Part shown: piece by piece, positions 1 through 7,906 of the stretch
How positions within the stretch are numbered: the stretch's first letter is position 1
Layout: each line of letters starts with the position of its first letter
DNA from: CAZAPG01 sp964486935
Lineage (GTDB): Bacteria; Chloroflexota; Anaerolineae; 4572-78; J111
Assembly (NCBI GenBank): GCA_964486935.1
Contig: CAZAPG010000008.1
Location: forward strand, 117,500-181,499
Length of the DNA: 64,000 nucleotides
Reading direction: 5' to 3'
Position numbers and translations under genes: made by a program
The notes under the pieces: generated by a model
What the model was told of the DNA's origin: nothing
The model's database searches: none
Seen by the model: the letters and a program-made list of their open reading frames with translations, nothing else

Positions 1-392
1 CCCTGGGTAGACATTAATTCGTTCAGGGCTGCTTCGCCGCTGTGGCCAAAGGGGCCGTGGCCCAAATCGTGCGCCAGGCAAATGGCCTCGGTTAAATCCT
101 CGTTGACCCGCAGGGCGCGGGCAATGGTGCGGCCAATTTGGGCCACTTCCACGGTGTGGGTCAGCCGGGTGCGGTAGTAATCCCCCTCGGTGGTCAGGTA
201 GACCTGGGTTTTGTATTCCAATCGCCTGAAAGCAGTGGTATGAATTATTCTGTCCCTATCGCGCTGATAGGCGGCGCGGTAGGGGTGCTCATCCTCTGGA
301 TAGGCCCGGCCCAGCGAGTCGCAACTGAGCATGGCGTAGGGGGCTAATCGTCCGGCCTCCTGCGTTTCAATTTCCCGGCGAGAAATAATCAT
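1..392 (-). CDS. dGTPase-like HD-domain phosphohydrolase (partial, C-terminus missing)
   Basis: Only the first ~130 residues lie in the window; the gene runs off the left edge. The minus-strand translation starts MIISRREIETQEAGRLAPYA and contains RTRLTHTVEVAQIGR and then LAHDLGHGPFGHSGE, the histidine/HD metal-binding core of deoxyguanosinetriphosphate triphosphohydrolase-like proteins. Such enzymes hydrolyse dNTPs to nucleoside and triphosphate; the exact substrate cannot be read here. The ATG at 390-392 is preceded by a good SD (GTGGAGG). A small inverted-repeat element (420-519) sits 28 bp upstream of the start codon. Family identification is confident from the HD core. Confidence 0.85.
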   Translation of the reverse strand, partial: MIISRREIETQEAGRLAPYAMLSCDSLGRAYPEDEHPYRAAYQRDRDRIIHTTAFRRLEYKTQVYLTTEGDYYRTRLTHTVEVAQIGRTIARALRVNEDLTEAICLAHDLGHGPFGHSGEAALNELMSTQ

Positions 393-419
393 TATCAACC
401 TCCACGTGGGTTATTAGTG

Positions 420-519
420 GGGTGCGTCCCAAATTTTAAGAAATTGGAGACAAACCAGGGGGGATTCGGGGGGATACCCCCGCGCCCCCCGATCTGTTCC
501 CAAAATTTGGGACAGACCC
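420..519 (-). mobile_element. MITE family A, copy 1 (100 bp, flanked by 8-9 bp duplication)
   Basis: A 100-bp non-coding element with terminal inverted repeats: the left end reads GGGTGCGTCCCAAATTTT and the right end, on the other strand, GGGTCTGTCCCAAATTTT. It is flanked by TTATTAGTG at 411-419 and again at 520-528, a target-site duplication of 8-9 bp. Two relatives occur at 40167-40260 and 49550-49641, also with 8-bp duplications. The G/C-rich centre could form a hairpin. It is read here on the minus strand so that its orientation relative to the downstream gene matches the other copies. No ORF of its own; mobilisation in trans is inferred. Confidence 0.85.
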
Positions 520-613
520 TTATTAGTGATACACGGTAACGGTTTAATTATAACATAACTTTTTTTAACAACGCTTTTGCCAAAGCACCCGCTCTGTTTT
601 ATGATACCGGCTC

Positions 614-2704
614 ATGTCTTCGCAAACCAATTCTACTCAGTCTGGCATATCGCTTTGGCAGCAAATTTGGATGTTGTTGCCCTGGCCCTGGGAGCTAATT
701 CCGCTGCTGGGCATTTACCTGTGGGCGTACCGGCAGACCATGCCGCCCGGCATCAGCTCCTGGATTGTCGAAGGTTGGGACTCGGCCATGTTTCAGGTCA
801 CGGGCAGCTCCTGGGGCGTGCCGCACTCGCCGGGTTATCCGCTCTACACCATTTTGGCTAATATATTTGTGCGAGTTGCCGGCCTGATTCCGGGTTTGGT
901 CCAGACAACGCCGGTTTGGCGAGTCAGCTTCTTTTCCACATTTACCAGCCTGCTGACTTTAATGCTGGTGTACCTGATTGTGCGCCGGGTAGCGCGCAAT
1001 CGGGCGGCGGCTTTTGTGGCCGGCGCCATTTTGGGGTTAAGTTTTATTTTTTGGCGGGCGGCCATCATGGCCGAGGTATACAGCCTGAACGCCTTGATTT
1101 TTGCGCTGGCTTACTGGCTGGCCCTGCTTTGGAATGACGACCGCCGCGACCGCTGGCTGGCGCTGCTGGGGCTGGCGCTGGGCGCGGGCCTGGTTCATCA
1201 CCGTACGGCGCTGATTTTGCCGCCCACCATTGCCCTGTGGGTAACAATAAAACGAGACCGCGCGTTGCCCGCCGCCCAAAACGGGCCGCGCTGGAAAATT
1301 ATTGCCCGGCGCTGGGTTATTTTGGCGGGTTGCTCGCTGGTGCCGCTGCTTACCTATCTTTACCTGCCCTGGGCCGCCCAAAACCGGGTGGGGCAAAGCT
1401 GGATTTACGCCGACGCCTCGGATTGGAACACTTTTTGGTTTATTGTGGTTTCCAGAGAGTGGTGGGGCCTGGTGCAAACGCCCAACTCGCTGGCCGGCTG
1501 GGTTGAGCAGCTTGCCGGGCTGTTTCAGCAGCAGGCCGACCAGCTGACCGCCGCCGGGGTCATCGCCGGCATGGCCGGGTTGCTGGCGGCTCGCCGCTAT
1601 GTCTGGCTGTTTGGGCCGCCGTTTTTGATGCTGGCCTTTTTTGGCGTGTCGTACCAGGTGCCAGATTTGGATAGCATGCTCATCCCCCTCACGCTGACTC
1701 TTTGCCTTGGCCTGGGCACGTTGCTGGGAATTGTCATCAGGCAGTTGGTGAGCTGGTTCATCAAAACGCTGCGGCTTAAAAATGAGGATTTGCGCGGCGA
1801 TAAGTGGCTCAGCACCACCGCCCGCACCGTTATTGCCGGGGTGCTGCTGCTGGGCGCTTATTTGCTGTTTCGCCCGCTGGCCGAGGATAATTACCACGAG
1901 GTTGATTTAAGCGACGACTGGCAGGCGGTAGATTTGGTTGAGGAAGTGGCGGCCATTGCCGCCGCCGGAACGCCGTTAACAATTATTGGCCAGGATAACA
2001 GCGTGCTGCCCGATTTTATTTACGCCAAAACCGTGTTAAACCAGCCCATCGAGCCGCTCTCGACAACTACTCTCAGCCGGATGCCCGAAGCGGCCAGCGT
2101 GTCGCTGCTGCGAGAGCGTTTTGAGCAGGGGCAACGGGTGCTGGTAGATATTGAAACCATTGATTTGGGTTTTATCCCCTGGCTTAACCGGGCCATCGAA
2201 ACGGGCCGGATTTTTTTGGCGCCCACCGGCCACCCCTATCTATGGGAACTGTTACCCCGCCCATTGATGCAAAAATTGCCCGAAACCGAACCCTGGATAG
2301 AGGTTCCGCCTAACCAGTTTTTGGATGGCCGGGTGTCGATTATTGCTTTTCACCAGCGTATTATCAACAAACGCACCGGCTGCTTTTTACGGCTCACCCT
2401 CTTCTGGCGGGTCGAAGAGCCGCTTGAGCAGAATTATTTCATTGCCGTGCAGCCGCTGGGCGGCGAAACCGTGCTGGATAAAAACGACCACCTGGCCCTG
2501 ATGCGGGGTTATTTGCCGTTTTCTCAAATTCAGCCCGGCGAAATCGCGCGCGATGAGGTGGACCTGCTCATTCGCCAGCCGGTGGCGCTGCCGGGCGTTA
2601 TGCTGGTGGTCAACCTGTATCAGGTGCAGGGTAATAAATTTCCCACTTTTGGCCAGATGACTCTGCCCATTACGGTTGAAGAGAACGCCTGCAACAGACG
2701 CTGA
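614..2704 (+). CDS. DUF2723-type polytopic membrane protein, putative glycosyl/mannosyl transferase
   Basis: A 696-residue protein. The N-terminal ~450 residues are strongly hydrophobic with around ten membrane segments, and the C-terminal ~250 residues are soluble. The stretch GWDSAMFQVTGSSWGVPHSP followed by GYPLYTIL, then WRVSFFSTF and AEVYSLNALI, is the conserved pattern of DUF2723 proteins (related to GT39 protein O-mannosyltransferases; Asp in the first loop, HPPGYPLY and VAEVY motifs). These use polyprenyl-phosphate sugars at the membrane; the acceptor is unknown. No clear SD precedes the ATG at 614, so the start is moderately certain. It is followed 20 bp later by a GTG-started gene and may be co-transcribed with it. 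Confidence 0.75.
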   Translation: MSSQTNSTQSGISLWQQIWMLLPWPWELIPLLGIYLWAYRQTMPPGISSWIVEGWDSAMFQVTGSSWGVPHSPGYPLYTILANIFVRVAGLIPGLVQTTPVWRVSFFSTFTSLLTLMLVYLIVRRVARNRAAAFVAGAILGLSFIFWRAAIMAEVYSLNALIFALAYWLALLWNDDRRDRWLALLGLALGAGLVHHRTALILPPTIALWVTIKRDRALPAAQNGPRWKIIARRWVILAGCSLVPLLTYLYLPWAAQNRVGQSWIYADASDWNTFWFIVVSREWWGLVQTPNSLAGWVEQLAGLFQQQADQLTAAGVIAGMAGLLAARRYVWLFGPPFLMLAFFGVSYQVPDLDSMLIPLTLTLCLGLGTLLGIVIRQLVSWFIKTLRLKNEDLRGDKWLSTTARTVIAGVLLLGAYLLFRPLAEDNYHEVDLSDDWQAVDLVEEVAAIAAAGTPLTIIGQDNSVLPDFIYAKTVLNQPIEPLSTTTLSRMPEAASVSLLRERFEQGQRVLVDIETIDLGFIPWLNRAIETGRIFLAPTGHPYLWELLPRPLMQKLPETEPWIEVPPNQFLDGRVSIIAFHQRIINKRTGCFLRLTLFWRVEEPLEQNYFIAVQPLGGETVLDKNDHLALMRGYLPFSQIQPGEIARDEVDLLIRQPVALPGVMLVVNLYQVQGNKFPTFGQMTLPITVEENACNRR

Positions 2705-2724
2705 AATTATCGGGAGGATTTTAG

Positions 2725-3360
2725 GTGCAGATTACGCTAAACCGGCCAGATGGTTTGCATATTTTAGCCAGGGCAACCGTGTCGCAATTAACCCAGGCGC
2801 AGGCGCTGCTGATGTTTGCCAATGGGTTGATTGCGACCGCCCTCAAAGAGTGTAACTTAAACGCCGGCTGGACTCTGGCCGACGCCCTGCATCATGTTGG
2901 CACGCCGGCTGCCCACCCCTTGCTCACGGCTCTGCTGGCCCTTGATGCCGAAGTAAGCGCGGTGATTGAAGATGAAACCCGGGTGTGGCCGCTGCCCGGC
3001 TTTTTAAGTTACCGTAGCCGCCTGCCCCTTGATAAATACCCGTTGAGCACCTTGCGCCTGCCGCCCCTTAATGCCGGTGGGCACTATCTGTTAGACTCCG
3101 CCGCTGCCGGCCAATACCTGGCCGCGCGGATTGACCTGCACCCCCGCTTAAAAGTGGCCGGGCATGTGCGGCTTGCCGCCGGCGGCTCGACCCGCATACC
3201 GCAGCGGCTGATAGCCGCCGAGCATCGCCTGGATAGACAAATGTTAGATGAGGCATTAATAGAAGCCGCCGTGGCTGCGGGCAGCGGGGCGCTGGCCCCG
3301 CCCCTGTCGGACGCCGAGCAGTCAAAATTAATTGAAATGTTGCGGGGGTTGGTTGCCTAA
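2725..3360 (+). CDS. Short protein resembling the FAD-subunit region of molybdopterin dehydrogenases
   Basis: A 211-residue protein starting at GTG 2725 behind GGGAGG (2712-2717). Residues ~55-115 (HHVGTPAAHPLLTALLALDAEV...PLDKYPLSTLRLPPL) look like the TPAS/DPLLAALLALDA...LPL..F..LRLP region of CoxM/XdhB-type flavoproteins. The C-terminus (AEHRLDRQMLDEALIEAAVAA...PPLSDAE) resembles their C-terminal domain. The N-terminal flavin loop (AGGxSLxP) is absent, so this is either a divergent stand-alone relative or a shortened protein. It ends 4 bp inside the convergent methyltransferase gene. No molybdoenzyme large subunit is adjacent. Function unknown; similarity judged by eye. Confidence 0.5.
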   Translation: MQITLNRPDGLHILARATVSQLTQAQALLMFANGLIATALKECNLNAGWTLADALHHVGTPAAHPLLTALLALDAEVSAVIEDETRVWPLPGFLSYRSRLPLDKYPLSTLRLPPLNAGGHYLLDSAAAGQYLAARIDLHPRLKVAGHVRLAAGGSTRIPQRLIAAEHRLDRQMLDEALIEAAVAAGSGALAPPLSDAEQSKLIEMLRGLVA

Positions 3361-4457
3361 ACGTTGGCCGCTTTACGGCGAACCGTCTCGCGCAGCGTGT
3401 CGATAACCACTTTGCCGCCGGTTTGGGGGTCAAGATAGTACCACTGTTCCCAGCCGTTGCACGGCCCTTTTTGAATGGCCTTGCCCACCTGATGGATGGA
3501 GCCGGTGATGCCATTGTGTTTTAACTGGCCGTTAGCCAGCACGGTGGCGGTAACTTCCCCTTTTTGCCCAAAATAAAGCGTTTGACCCGGTTTCAACAGC
3601 CCTTGCTCCAGCAGCGCGCCAAACGGAACGCGAGGCCGTTCTCGCTTGCCGGGGAAGGTATACAACTCTTTGGCAAACGGTTCCGGCTCAATGGCGTCGA
3701 GCCGTTTTTGGGCAATTTTTACATAGCGTAATTCCTGCTCAATGCCTATCCAGGCGCGGTGCAGTTTTTTAGCTGCGGCGCCGGTGGTGCCGGTGCCAAA
3801 AAATGGGTCAAGCACCACATCTCCAGGGTTGGTGCTGGCCTGAATCACTCGATGGAGCAGGGCCTCGGGTTTTTGGGTGGTGTGGGCTTTTTGGCCGTTG
3901 CCGTTTTTAATGCGCTCTTTGCCGTTGCAAACCGGCAGTTCCCAATCGCTGCGCATTTGCAGCCCGCCGTTGAGCGATTTCATCACCTGGTAATTAAAGG
4001 TGTAGCGCTGGCCTTTTATTTTTTGCGCCCAGAGCAGAGTTTCGTGGGCGTTGGTAAAGCGCACCCCGCGAAAGTTGGGCATGGGGTTGGTTTTTACCCA
4101 AACCACGTCGTTAAGAATCCAGTAGCCCAAATCCATTAAAATGCTGCCCACCCGGTAAATGTTGTGGTAGCTGCCAATTACCCAGATGACGCCGGTATCT
4201 TTGAGCACCCGGCGGCAGGCCGCCAGCCAGTTGCGGGTAAAGCGGTCGTATTCGGCAAAGCTGGCAAACTGGTCCCAGGCATCGTTGACGGCCTCTACTC
4301 TGGTTTGGTTGGGCCGCCATAGCTCCTGCTGCAATTGAAGGTTGTAAGGCGGGTCGGCAAAGATAATGTCTACCGATTTTTCCGGCAGCGTTGCCAGCAC
4401 TTCGATACAATCTCCATGAATAACTTGGTTGAGCGGCAGGGCTGAATTGTCCACCAA
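3357..4457 (-). CDS. ccrM: CcrM-like adenine-specific DNA methyltransferase (predicted GANTC)
   Basis: A 366-residue beta-class N6-adenine methyltransferase. Near the N-terminus is the catalytic FADPPYNLQL motif, followed by VIWVIGSYHNIYRVG, ILNDVVWVKTNPMPNFRGVR, FTNAHETLLWA, QKAHTTQKPEALLHRV and the SAM-binding DPFFGTGTTGAAAKKL. The C-terminal ~90 residues (RPRVPFGALLEQGLLKPGQT...GSIHQVGKAIQKGPCNGWEQW) match the extra DNA-recognition domain of CcrM/M.HinfI. I therefore predict GANTC methylation. No restriction endonuclease is adjacent, so it appears to be a solitary methylase. TTG (4457) or, with better SD spacing, GTG (4454) is the start. It lies 23 bp downstream of gdhA and is probably co-transcribed. 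Confidence 0.88.
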   Translation of the reverse strand: MVDNSALPLNQVIHGDCIEVLATLPEKSVDIIFADPPYNLQLQQELWRPNQTRVEAVNDAWDQFASFAEYDRFTRNWLAACRRVLKDTGVIWVIGSYHNIYRVGSILMDLGYWILNDVVWVKTNPMPNFRGVRFTNAHETLLWAQKIKGQRYTFNYQVMKSLNGGLQMRSDWELPVCNGKERIKNGNGQKAHTTQKPEALLHRVIQASTNPGDVVLDPFFGTGTTGAAAKKLHRAWIGIEQELRYVKIAQKRLDAIEPEPFAKELYTFPGKRERPRVPFGALLEQGLLKPGQTLYFGQKGEVTATVLANGQLKHNGITGSIHQVGKAIQKGPCNGWEQWYYLDPQTGGKVVIDTLRETVRRKAANV

Positions 4458-4480
4458 AATCTCCGGATTGGGTTTGAATT

Positions 4481-5803
4481 TTATGGGAAGAGGCCGCGTT
4501 GTTCAACGGCTTCGGCCACGCGGGTAACGCCCAGCATAAAAGCGCCCTGGCGCAGGGTAACGTTGCGATGGTCGCTAAAATCAGAAACCTGTCTGAAGGC
4601 GTTATCCAAAAAGCGGCGCAGGTTTTTGCGTACTTCGTCAATATTCCAGGGAAAGGCTTGTAGCCCTTGCACCCATTCAAAATAGCTGACGGTCACGCCG
4701 CCGGCATTTGCCAGAATATCGGGCGCAACAATAATGCCCCGGGCTGCCAGAATTTTATCGGCGGTGGAGCTGGTGGGGCCGTTAGCGCCTTCTACAATTA
4801 ATTTGGCCCGGATGTGGTCGGCGTTAAGCGAGGTAATCTGGTCCTCTAGCGCGGCGGGAATGAGCACGTCGCATTCCAGGGTGAGCAACTCTTCATTGCT
4901 GATTTTTTCAACACCGGGTGGGCTGTAGCCTTCAAGCGTGCGGGTGGGCGAGGTTTTGGTATAGGCCAGCATCCCTTCGACATCCAGGCCGTTGGGGTTG
5001 TAATAGCCGCCGGACACATCGCTAATGGCAATAATTTTGCAGCCGTCGTGGGCCAGGTAATGGGCGGCCCAGTAGCCAACTTTGCCAAAGCCCTGCACCA
5101 CCACCGTTGCCCCCTCGATGGGGATGTTTTGGCGCTTCATGCTGCTTTCGGCAATTATGGCGACTCCCAGGCCGGTGGCGTCGGCGCGGCCCAGGCTGCC
5201 GCCCAGGTTGATGGGCTTGCCGGTTACAATTTCTTGACTGGCTTCGCCTTTGAGCATACTAAAGGTATCGCTCATCCAGGCCATGGTGCGCTCGTCGGTG
5301 TTGATGTCGGGCGCAGGGATATCTTTTTTGGGGCCGATAATTGGCATAATGGCGTAAGTATAGCGACGCGTCAGGCGGCGCAGCTCTTTTTCTGAAAGGG
5401 TGTTGGGGCTAACGCAAATACCGCCTTTAGCGCCGCCGTAGGGCAGGTCGAGCACGGCGCACTTCCAGGTCATCAACTGGGCCAGGGCAGTTACTTCTTC
5501 AATGGTAACATCGGCGTGGTAGCGAACGCCGCCTTTGCACGGCCCGCGCACGCTGGTGTGCTGCACCCGGTAGCCGGTGTAAACTTCTATGTCGCCCTCG
5601 TCGGTTTCAATGGGCACGGCCACGGTGAGCGAGCGCTCGCAGGTGCGTAAAATACGGTGAATGTTGGGGTTAAGGTTTAGCCGCTCGGCAGCGTCATCCA
5701 AATGGTTCAGCGCCGAGTAGAGCATGCGCATTCCCGGCGAGTCTTGAATGGTGGCTTTAAATTCGGGACCCTCTCTTGATACGGGTGGAGCGAGTGTTGT
5801 CAT
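4481..5803 (-). CDS. gdhA: Glu/Leu/Phe/Val-type glutamate dehydrogenase
   Basis: A 440-residue hexameric-type glutamate dehydrogenase, catalysing reversible oxidative deamination of glutamate to 2-oxoglutarate and ammonium. The substrate lysines lie in VRGPCKGGVRYH, LMTWKCAVLDLPYGGAKGGI and the PAPDINT segment; the Rossmann NAD(P) fold is at VVVQGFGKVGYWAAHYLA; NANGxT-type residues appear as VEGANGPTSSTAD. Length is normal for the family. A clean promoter (TTGACA, 16 bp, TATACT) lies 50-77 bp upstream on the minus strand. Cofactor preference cannot be set from sequence alone. Confidence 0.92.
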   Translation of the reverse strand: MTTLAPPVSREGPEFKATIQDSPGMRMLYSALNHLDDAAERLNLNPNIHRILRTCERSLTVAVPIETDEGDIEVYTGYRVQHTSVRGPCKGGVRYHADVTIEEVTALAQLMTWKCAVLDLPYGGAKGGICVSPNTLSEKELRRLTRRYTYAIMPIIGPKKDIPAPDINTDERTMAWMSDTFSMLKGEASQEIVTGKPINLGGSLGRADATGLGVAIIAESSMKRQNIPIEGATVVVQGFGKVGYWAAHYLAHDGCKIIAISDVSGGYYNPNGLDVEGMLAYTKTSPTRTLEGYSPPGVEKISNEELLTLECDVLIPAALEDQITSLNADHIRAKLIVEGANGPTSSTADKILAARGIIVAPDILANAGGVTVSYFEWVQGLQAFPWNIDEVRKNLRRFLDNAFRQVSDFSDHRNVTLRQGAFMLGVTRVAEAVEQRGLFP

Positions 5804-5852
5804 GGTTTAAGTCCTTTCAAACTCCATTGTTTGCAGGCAAGGCGTTAAAATC

Positions 5853-5880
5853 AGTATACCATACGCCAGTGTTATGTCAA
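5853..5880 (-). promoter_or_regulatory. sigma70-type promoter of gdhA
   Basis: On the minus strand TTGACA (5875-5880) and TATACT (5853-5858) are separated by 16 bp, about 50 bp upstream of the gdhA ATG. Confidence 0.75.
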
Positions 5881-6018
5881 CAAAAAACCTGGGCAATATC
5901 ACGGCTGGCCTGTCGCTGCAAGTTTTTTATAGATATTTAACTAACATACTATATTTTGTAGTTTCAAAAATTTACTGCACAATATCTAGTAGCTTTAAGG
6001 GTTTATGTAAACTGTGTC

Positions 6019-6046
6019 TTGCCAACCATTTGAATTGTGGTATAAT
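6019..6046 (+). promoter_or_regulatory. sigma70-type promoter of the proline-rich protein gene
   Basis: TTGCCA (6019-6024), 16 bp, TATAAT (6041-6046), 46 bp before the ATG at 6093, which has a GGGGGG ribosome site. The remainder of the 5804-6092 gap is AT-rich and holds no supported gene. Confidence 0.7.
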
Positions 6047-6092
6047 GTTATGGTAAACCGTTATTGTAAACACCAACAAAACGGGGGGATTT

Positions 6093-7511
6093 ATGGCAGC
6101 CACTCTAGAACTGGCAATCTCTGCCATCCGTTCGGGTCGCAAAGAAGAAGGCCGACAGTTACTAAACCTGCTAATTCAGCAAAACCCCAATAATGATAAA
6201 GCCTGGCTGTGGATGAGCAGCGTGGTTGATACCGATGAGCAGCGCGCTCGCTGTTTGTACCACGTGCTGGCCATCGACCCCAACAGCGAAATTGCCCGCA
6301 AGGGGTTGCAGCTTTTGGGCATTGTCGTTTCCGACTCCCGGCCTGTAAAAATTCCCCGAGACTCCCAACCCATCCCCATTCCCAAACCCAGCGACCCGCA
6401 AGAGCGGCGTCCATTTTTAATTGACCCGCAAGCCATTGCCAATGAATTGCCCTTTACGCCGGTATCAAAACCGGTGCAGGCTTCGCCCTCGGTTTTGGCC
6501 ATAGATGTTGAAAAGGTAGCCGACAAGCCGCCCCATCCCTCGGAGCCGGTTCCGGTTGCAAATTCTACCCAAACTCAAAAAATGCCTGAGCCGGGGCAAC
6601 CTGTTTCCGGGTTTGGCCTACCAGCCCAGCCCTCAAAAGAAACAGATACCCAACCTCTGCCGGAAAACCGCCCCTCGGAGCCGGTTCCCGCGCAGCCGGT
6701 CTTGCCTGCTTTTTCGCCGGCGCAACATCCATCGGAGCCGACGCCGCTGGAAGGTTTGCAGCAACCCGGCCAGCCTCAGCCAACGGCCTCGCTGCAACCC
6801 TGGCCGCCGCAGCAACCGGCCGGCCCCGGCGGGCAGGTACCAGATTCAAGGCCGTATCAGCCTTATCAGGGGGCGCAGCCGGTGCAATTCAATCCGCAGC
6901 AGCCCTTCGGCAATCCGCCCAGCGAGACTCGCCCCTCTCAGCCGGTGCCGGTAGTGGGACACAACCAGTGGCCCTATTACCCCGGCCAGCCGCAAATGTT
7001 TCCGCAGCATGCCGACCCAACGCTGGGGATGCCTTACCAGCCGCAAGCTCAAAATCCGTCTCAGCCGGTCTCGTCTATTCATTCCAGTTCAACACTGGGC
7101 ATGCCGCCTCAATTTCAGAGCGGCTACGGCCAGAACCCTTCGGAGCCGGCGCCGGTCATTCATTCCCAAAACACCCTGGGGATGAGTCCATACGGGCAAA
7201 GCTATATGCCGTTTAGCCCCAGCTTTCACTCCAGCGCTACCACTATGATGCCCGGCATGTCCGAAGCCGAAGCCAGAGCGCGGCTGGCCAGCAGCCAGGG
7301 GATTCCGGCTGCCAATCCTGCGGCCATGCCGCTCCAAAATGCGGCTTCACCCAAAGCATCCAGGCGGGTATACCAGGATGTTGACGAGGATGAAGAGGGC
7401 GACGATGAAGGCGTCAACATTTTGGCGGTCATCATTTTTGGCACGCTTTCGGTAACGGCGTTGGGTGGCCTGGGCATGTTAATTTTGCTGATGTTTACCA
7501 CCCCGGCTTAA
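6093..7511 (+). CDS. Proline-rich, membrane-anchored protein with TPR-like N-terminus
   Basis: A 472-residue protein in three parts. Residues 1-75 are helical with a TPR-like pattern (LLIQQNPNNDKAWLWMSSVV ... RCLYHVLAIDPNSEIARKGL), common in Chloroflexota proteins. Residues ~80-410 are low-complexity, rich in P, Q and S, with recurring PSEPVP/PSQPVP units and three copies of a longer unit ending TLGM. The last ~60 residues have an acidic patch (DVDEDEEGDDEG) and one membrane helix (VIIFGTLSVTALGGLGMLIL). The protein probably sits in the membrane with the proline region exposed. The ATG at 6093 follows a strong SD. No enzyme domain was recognised. Confidence 0.7.
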   Translation: MAATLELAISAIRSGRKEEGRQLLNLLIQQNPNNDKAWLWMSSVVDTDEQRARCLYHVLAIDPNSEIARKGLQLLGIVVSDSRPVKIPRDSQPIPIPKPSDPQERRPFLIDPQAIANELPFTPVSKPVQASPSVLAIDVEKVADKPPHPSEPVPVANSTQTQKMPEPGQPVSGFGLPAQPSKETDTQPLPENRPSEPVPAQPVLPAFSPAQHPSEPTPLEGLQQPGQPQPTASLQPWPPQQPAGPGGQVPDSRPYQPYQGAQPVQFNPQQPFGNPPSETRPSQPVPVVGHNQWPYYPGQPQMFPQHADPTLGMPYQPQAQNPSQPVSSIHSSSTLGMPPQFQSGYGQNPSEPAPVIHSQNTLGMSPYGQSYMPFSPSFHSSATTMMPGMSEAEARARLASSQGIPAANPAAMPLQNAASPKASRRVYQDVDEDEEGDDEGVNILAVIIFGTLSVTALGGLGMLILLMFTTPA

Positions 7512-7522
7512 GGCAATTTGCG

Positions 7523-7780
7523 CTAGGCGACTAATTCCTCTCGCCAGGCGCGTTTTAGCCGCCACACTAAATCCTTGCGCGAAAGCAAAATTTCAAAACG
7601 GTCGCCGTTGCCAGCTTCTACCAGAATGTGCCGGCCATCTTCCTCTTCCCACTGCCGCCCTATTGCCGTGAGAATGTACCCGTTTCCCTGCCAGGATAAA
7701 CTTTTGGGCGTGGTCTGTCCGTTCTGGTCAATCAGGGCGGTAACGGTGATAACCTCATCAAAAAATTCTGTGTTGGCCAT
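7523..7780 (-). CDS. Small protein, DUF6504-like
   Basis: An 85-residue protein convergent with the preceding gene. The SLSWQGNGYILTAIGRQWEE segment recalls the short beta-rich DUF6504-type proteins (F.W.G..Y.V..I...W), an assignment made by eye and weak. No signal peptide or membrane helix. A long perfect hairpin (7797-7833) lies just upstream of its start. Function unknown. Confidence 0.5.
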   Translation of the reverse strand: MANTEFFDEVITVTALIDQNGQTTPKSLSWQGNGYILTAIGRQWEEEDGRHILVEAGNGDRFEILLSRKDLVWRLKRAWREELVA

Positions 7781-7796
7781 ATCTCTTCACTTTTGA

Positions 7797-7833
7797 GGCG
7801 CGGTCTAAAATTTTCAAAATTTTAGCGCGCGCC
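7797..7833. repeat. Long perfect hairpin between divergent genes
   Basis: The arms CTAAAATTTT (7805-7814) and AAAATTTTAG (7816-7825) are exact complements around one base; outer GGCGCG (7797-7802) and CGCGCC (7828-7833) extend the stem. It lies 17 bp upstream of the minus-strand ATG and 8 bp before the -35 of the plus-strand promoter, so it could be an operator or cruciform. Not a terminator in context: no gene ends into it. Confidence 0.6.
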
Positions 7834-7840
7834 TGGCTTC

Positions 7841-7868
7841 TTGTTCAAGTAGATGAGTTTATTATAAT
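7841..7868 (+). promoter_or_regulatory. sigma70-type promoter
   Basis: TTGTTC (7841-7846), 16 bp, TATAAT (7863-7868), 38 bp upstream of the 7907 gene. Confidence 0.6.
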
Positions 7869-7906
7869 ACATTGTGGTCGCTTTGCCCCCATTTTGCAAG
7901 AGGTGA

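Noticed and set aside
1037..1897. 286-codon ORF antisense to the DUF2723 gene
   Set aside because: Low-complexity Gln/Pro/Arg-rich translation typical of a shadow; no ribosome site.
5874..6056. 60-codon ORF in the gdhA/proline-rich intergenic gap
   Set aside because: AT-rich, overlaps the promoters on both strands, no SD.
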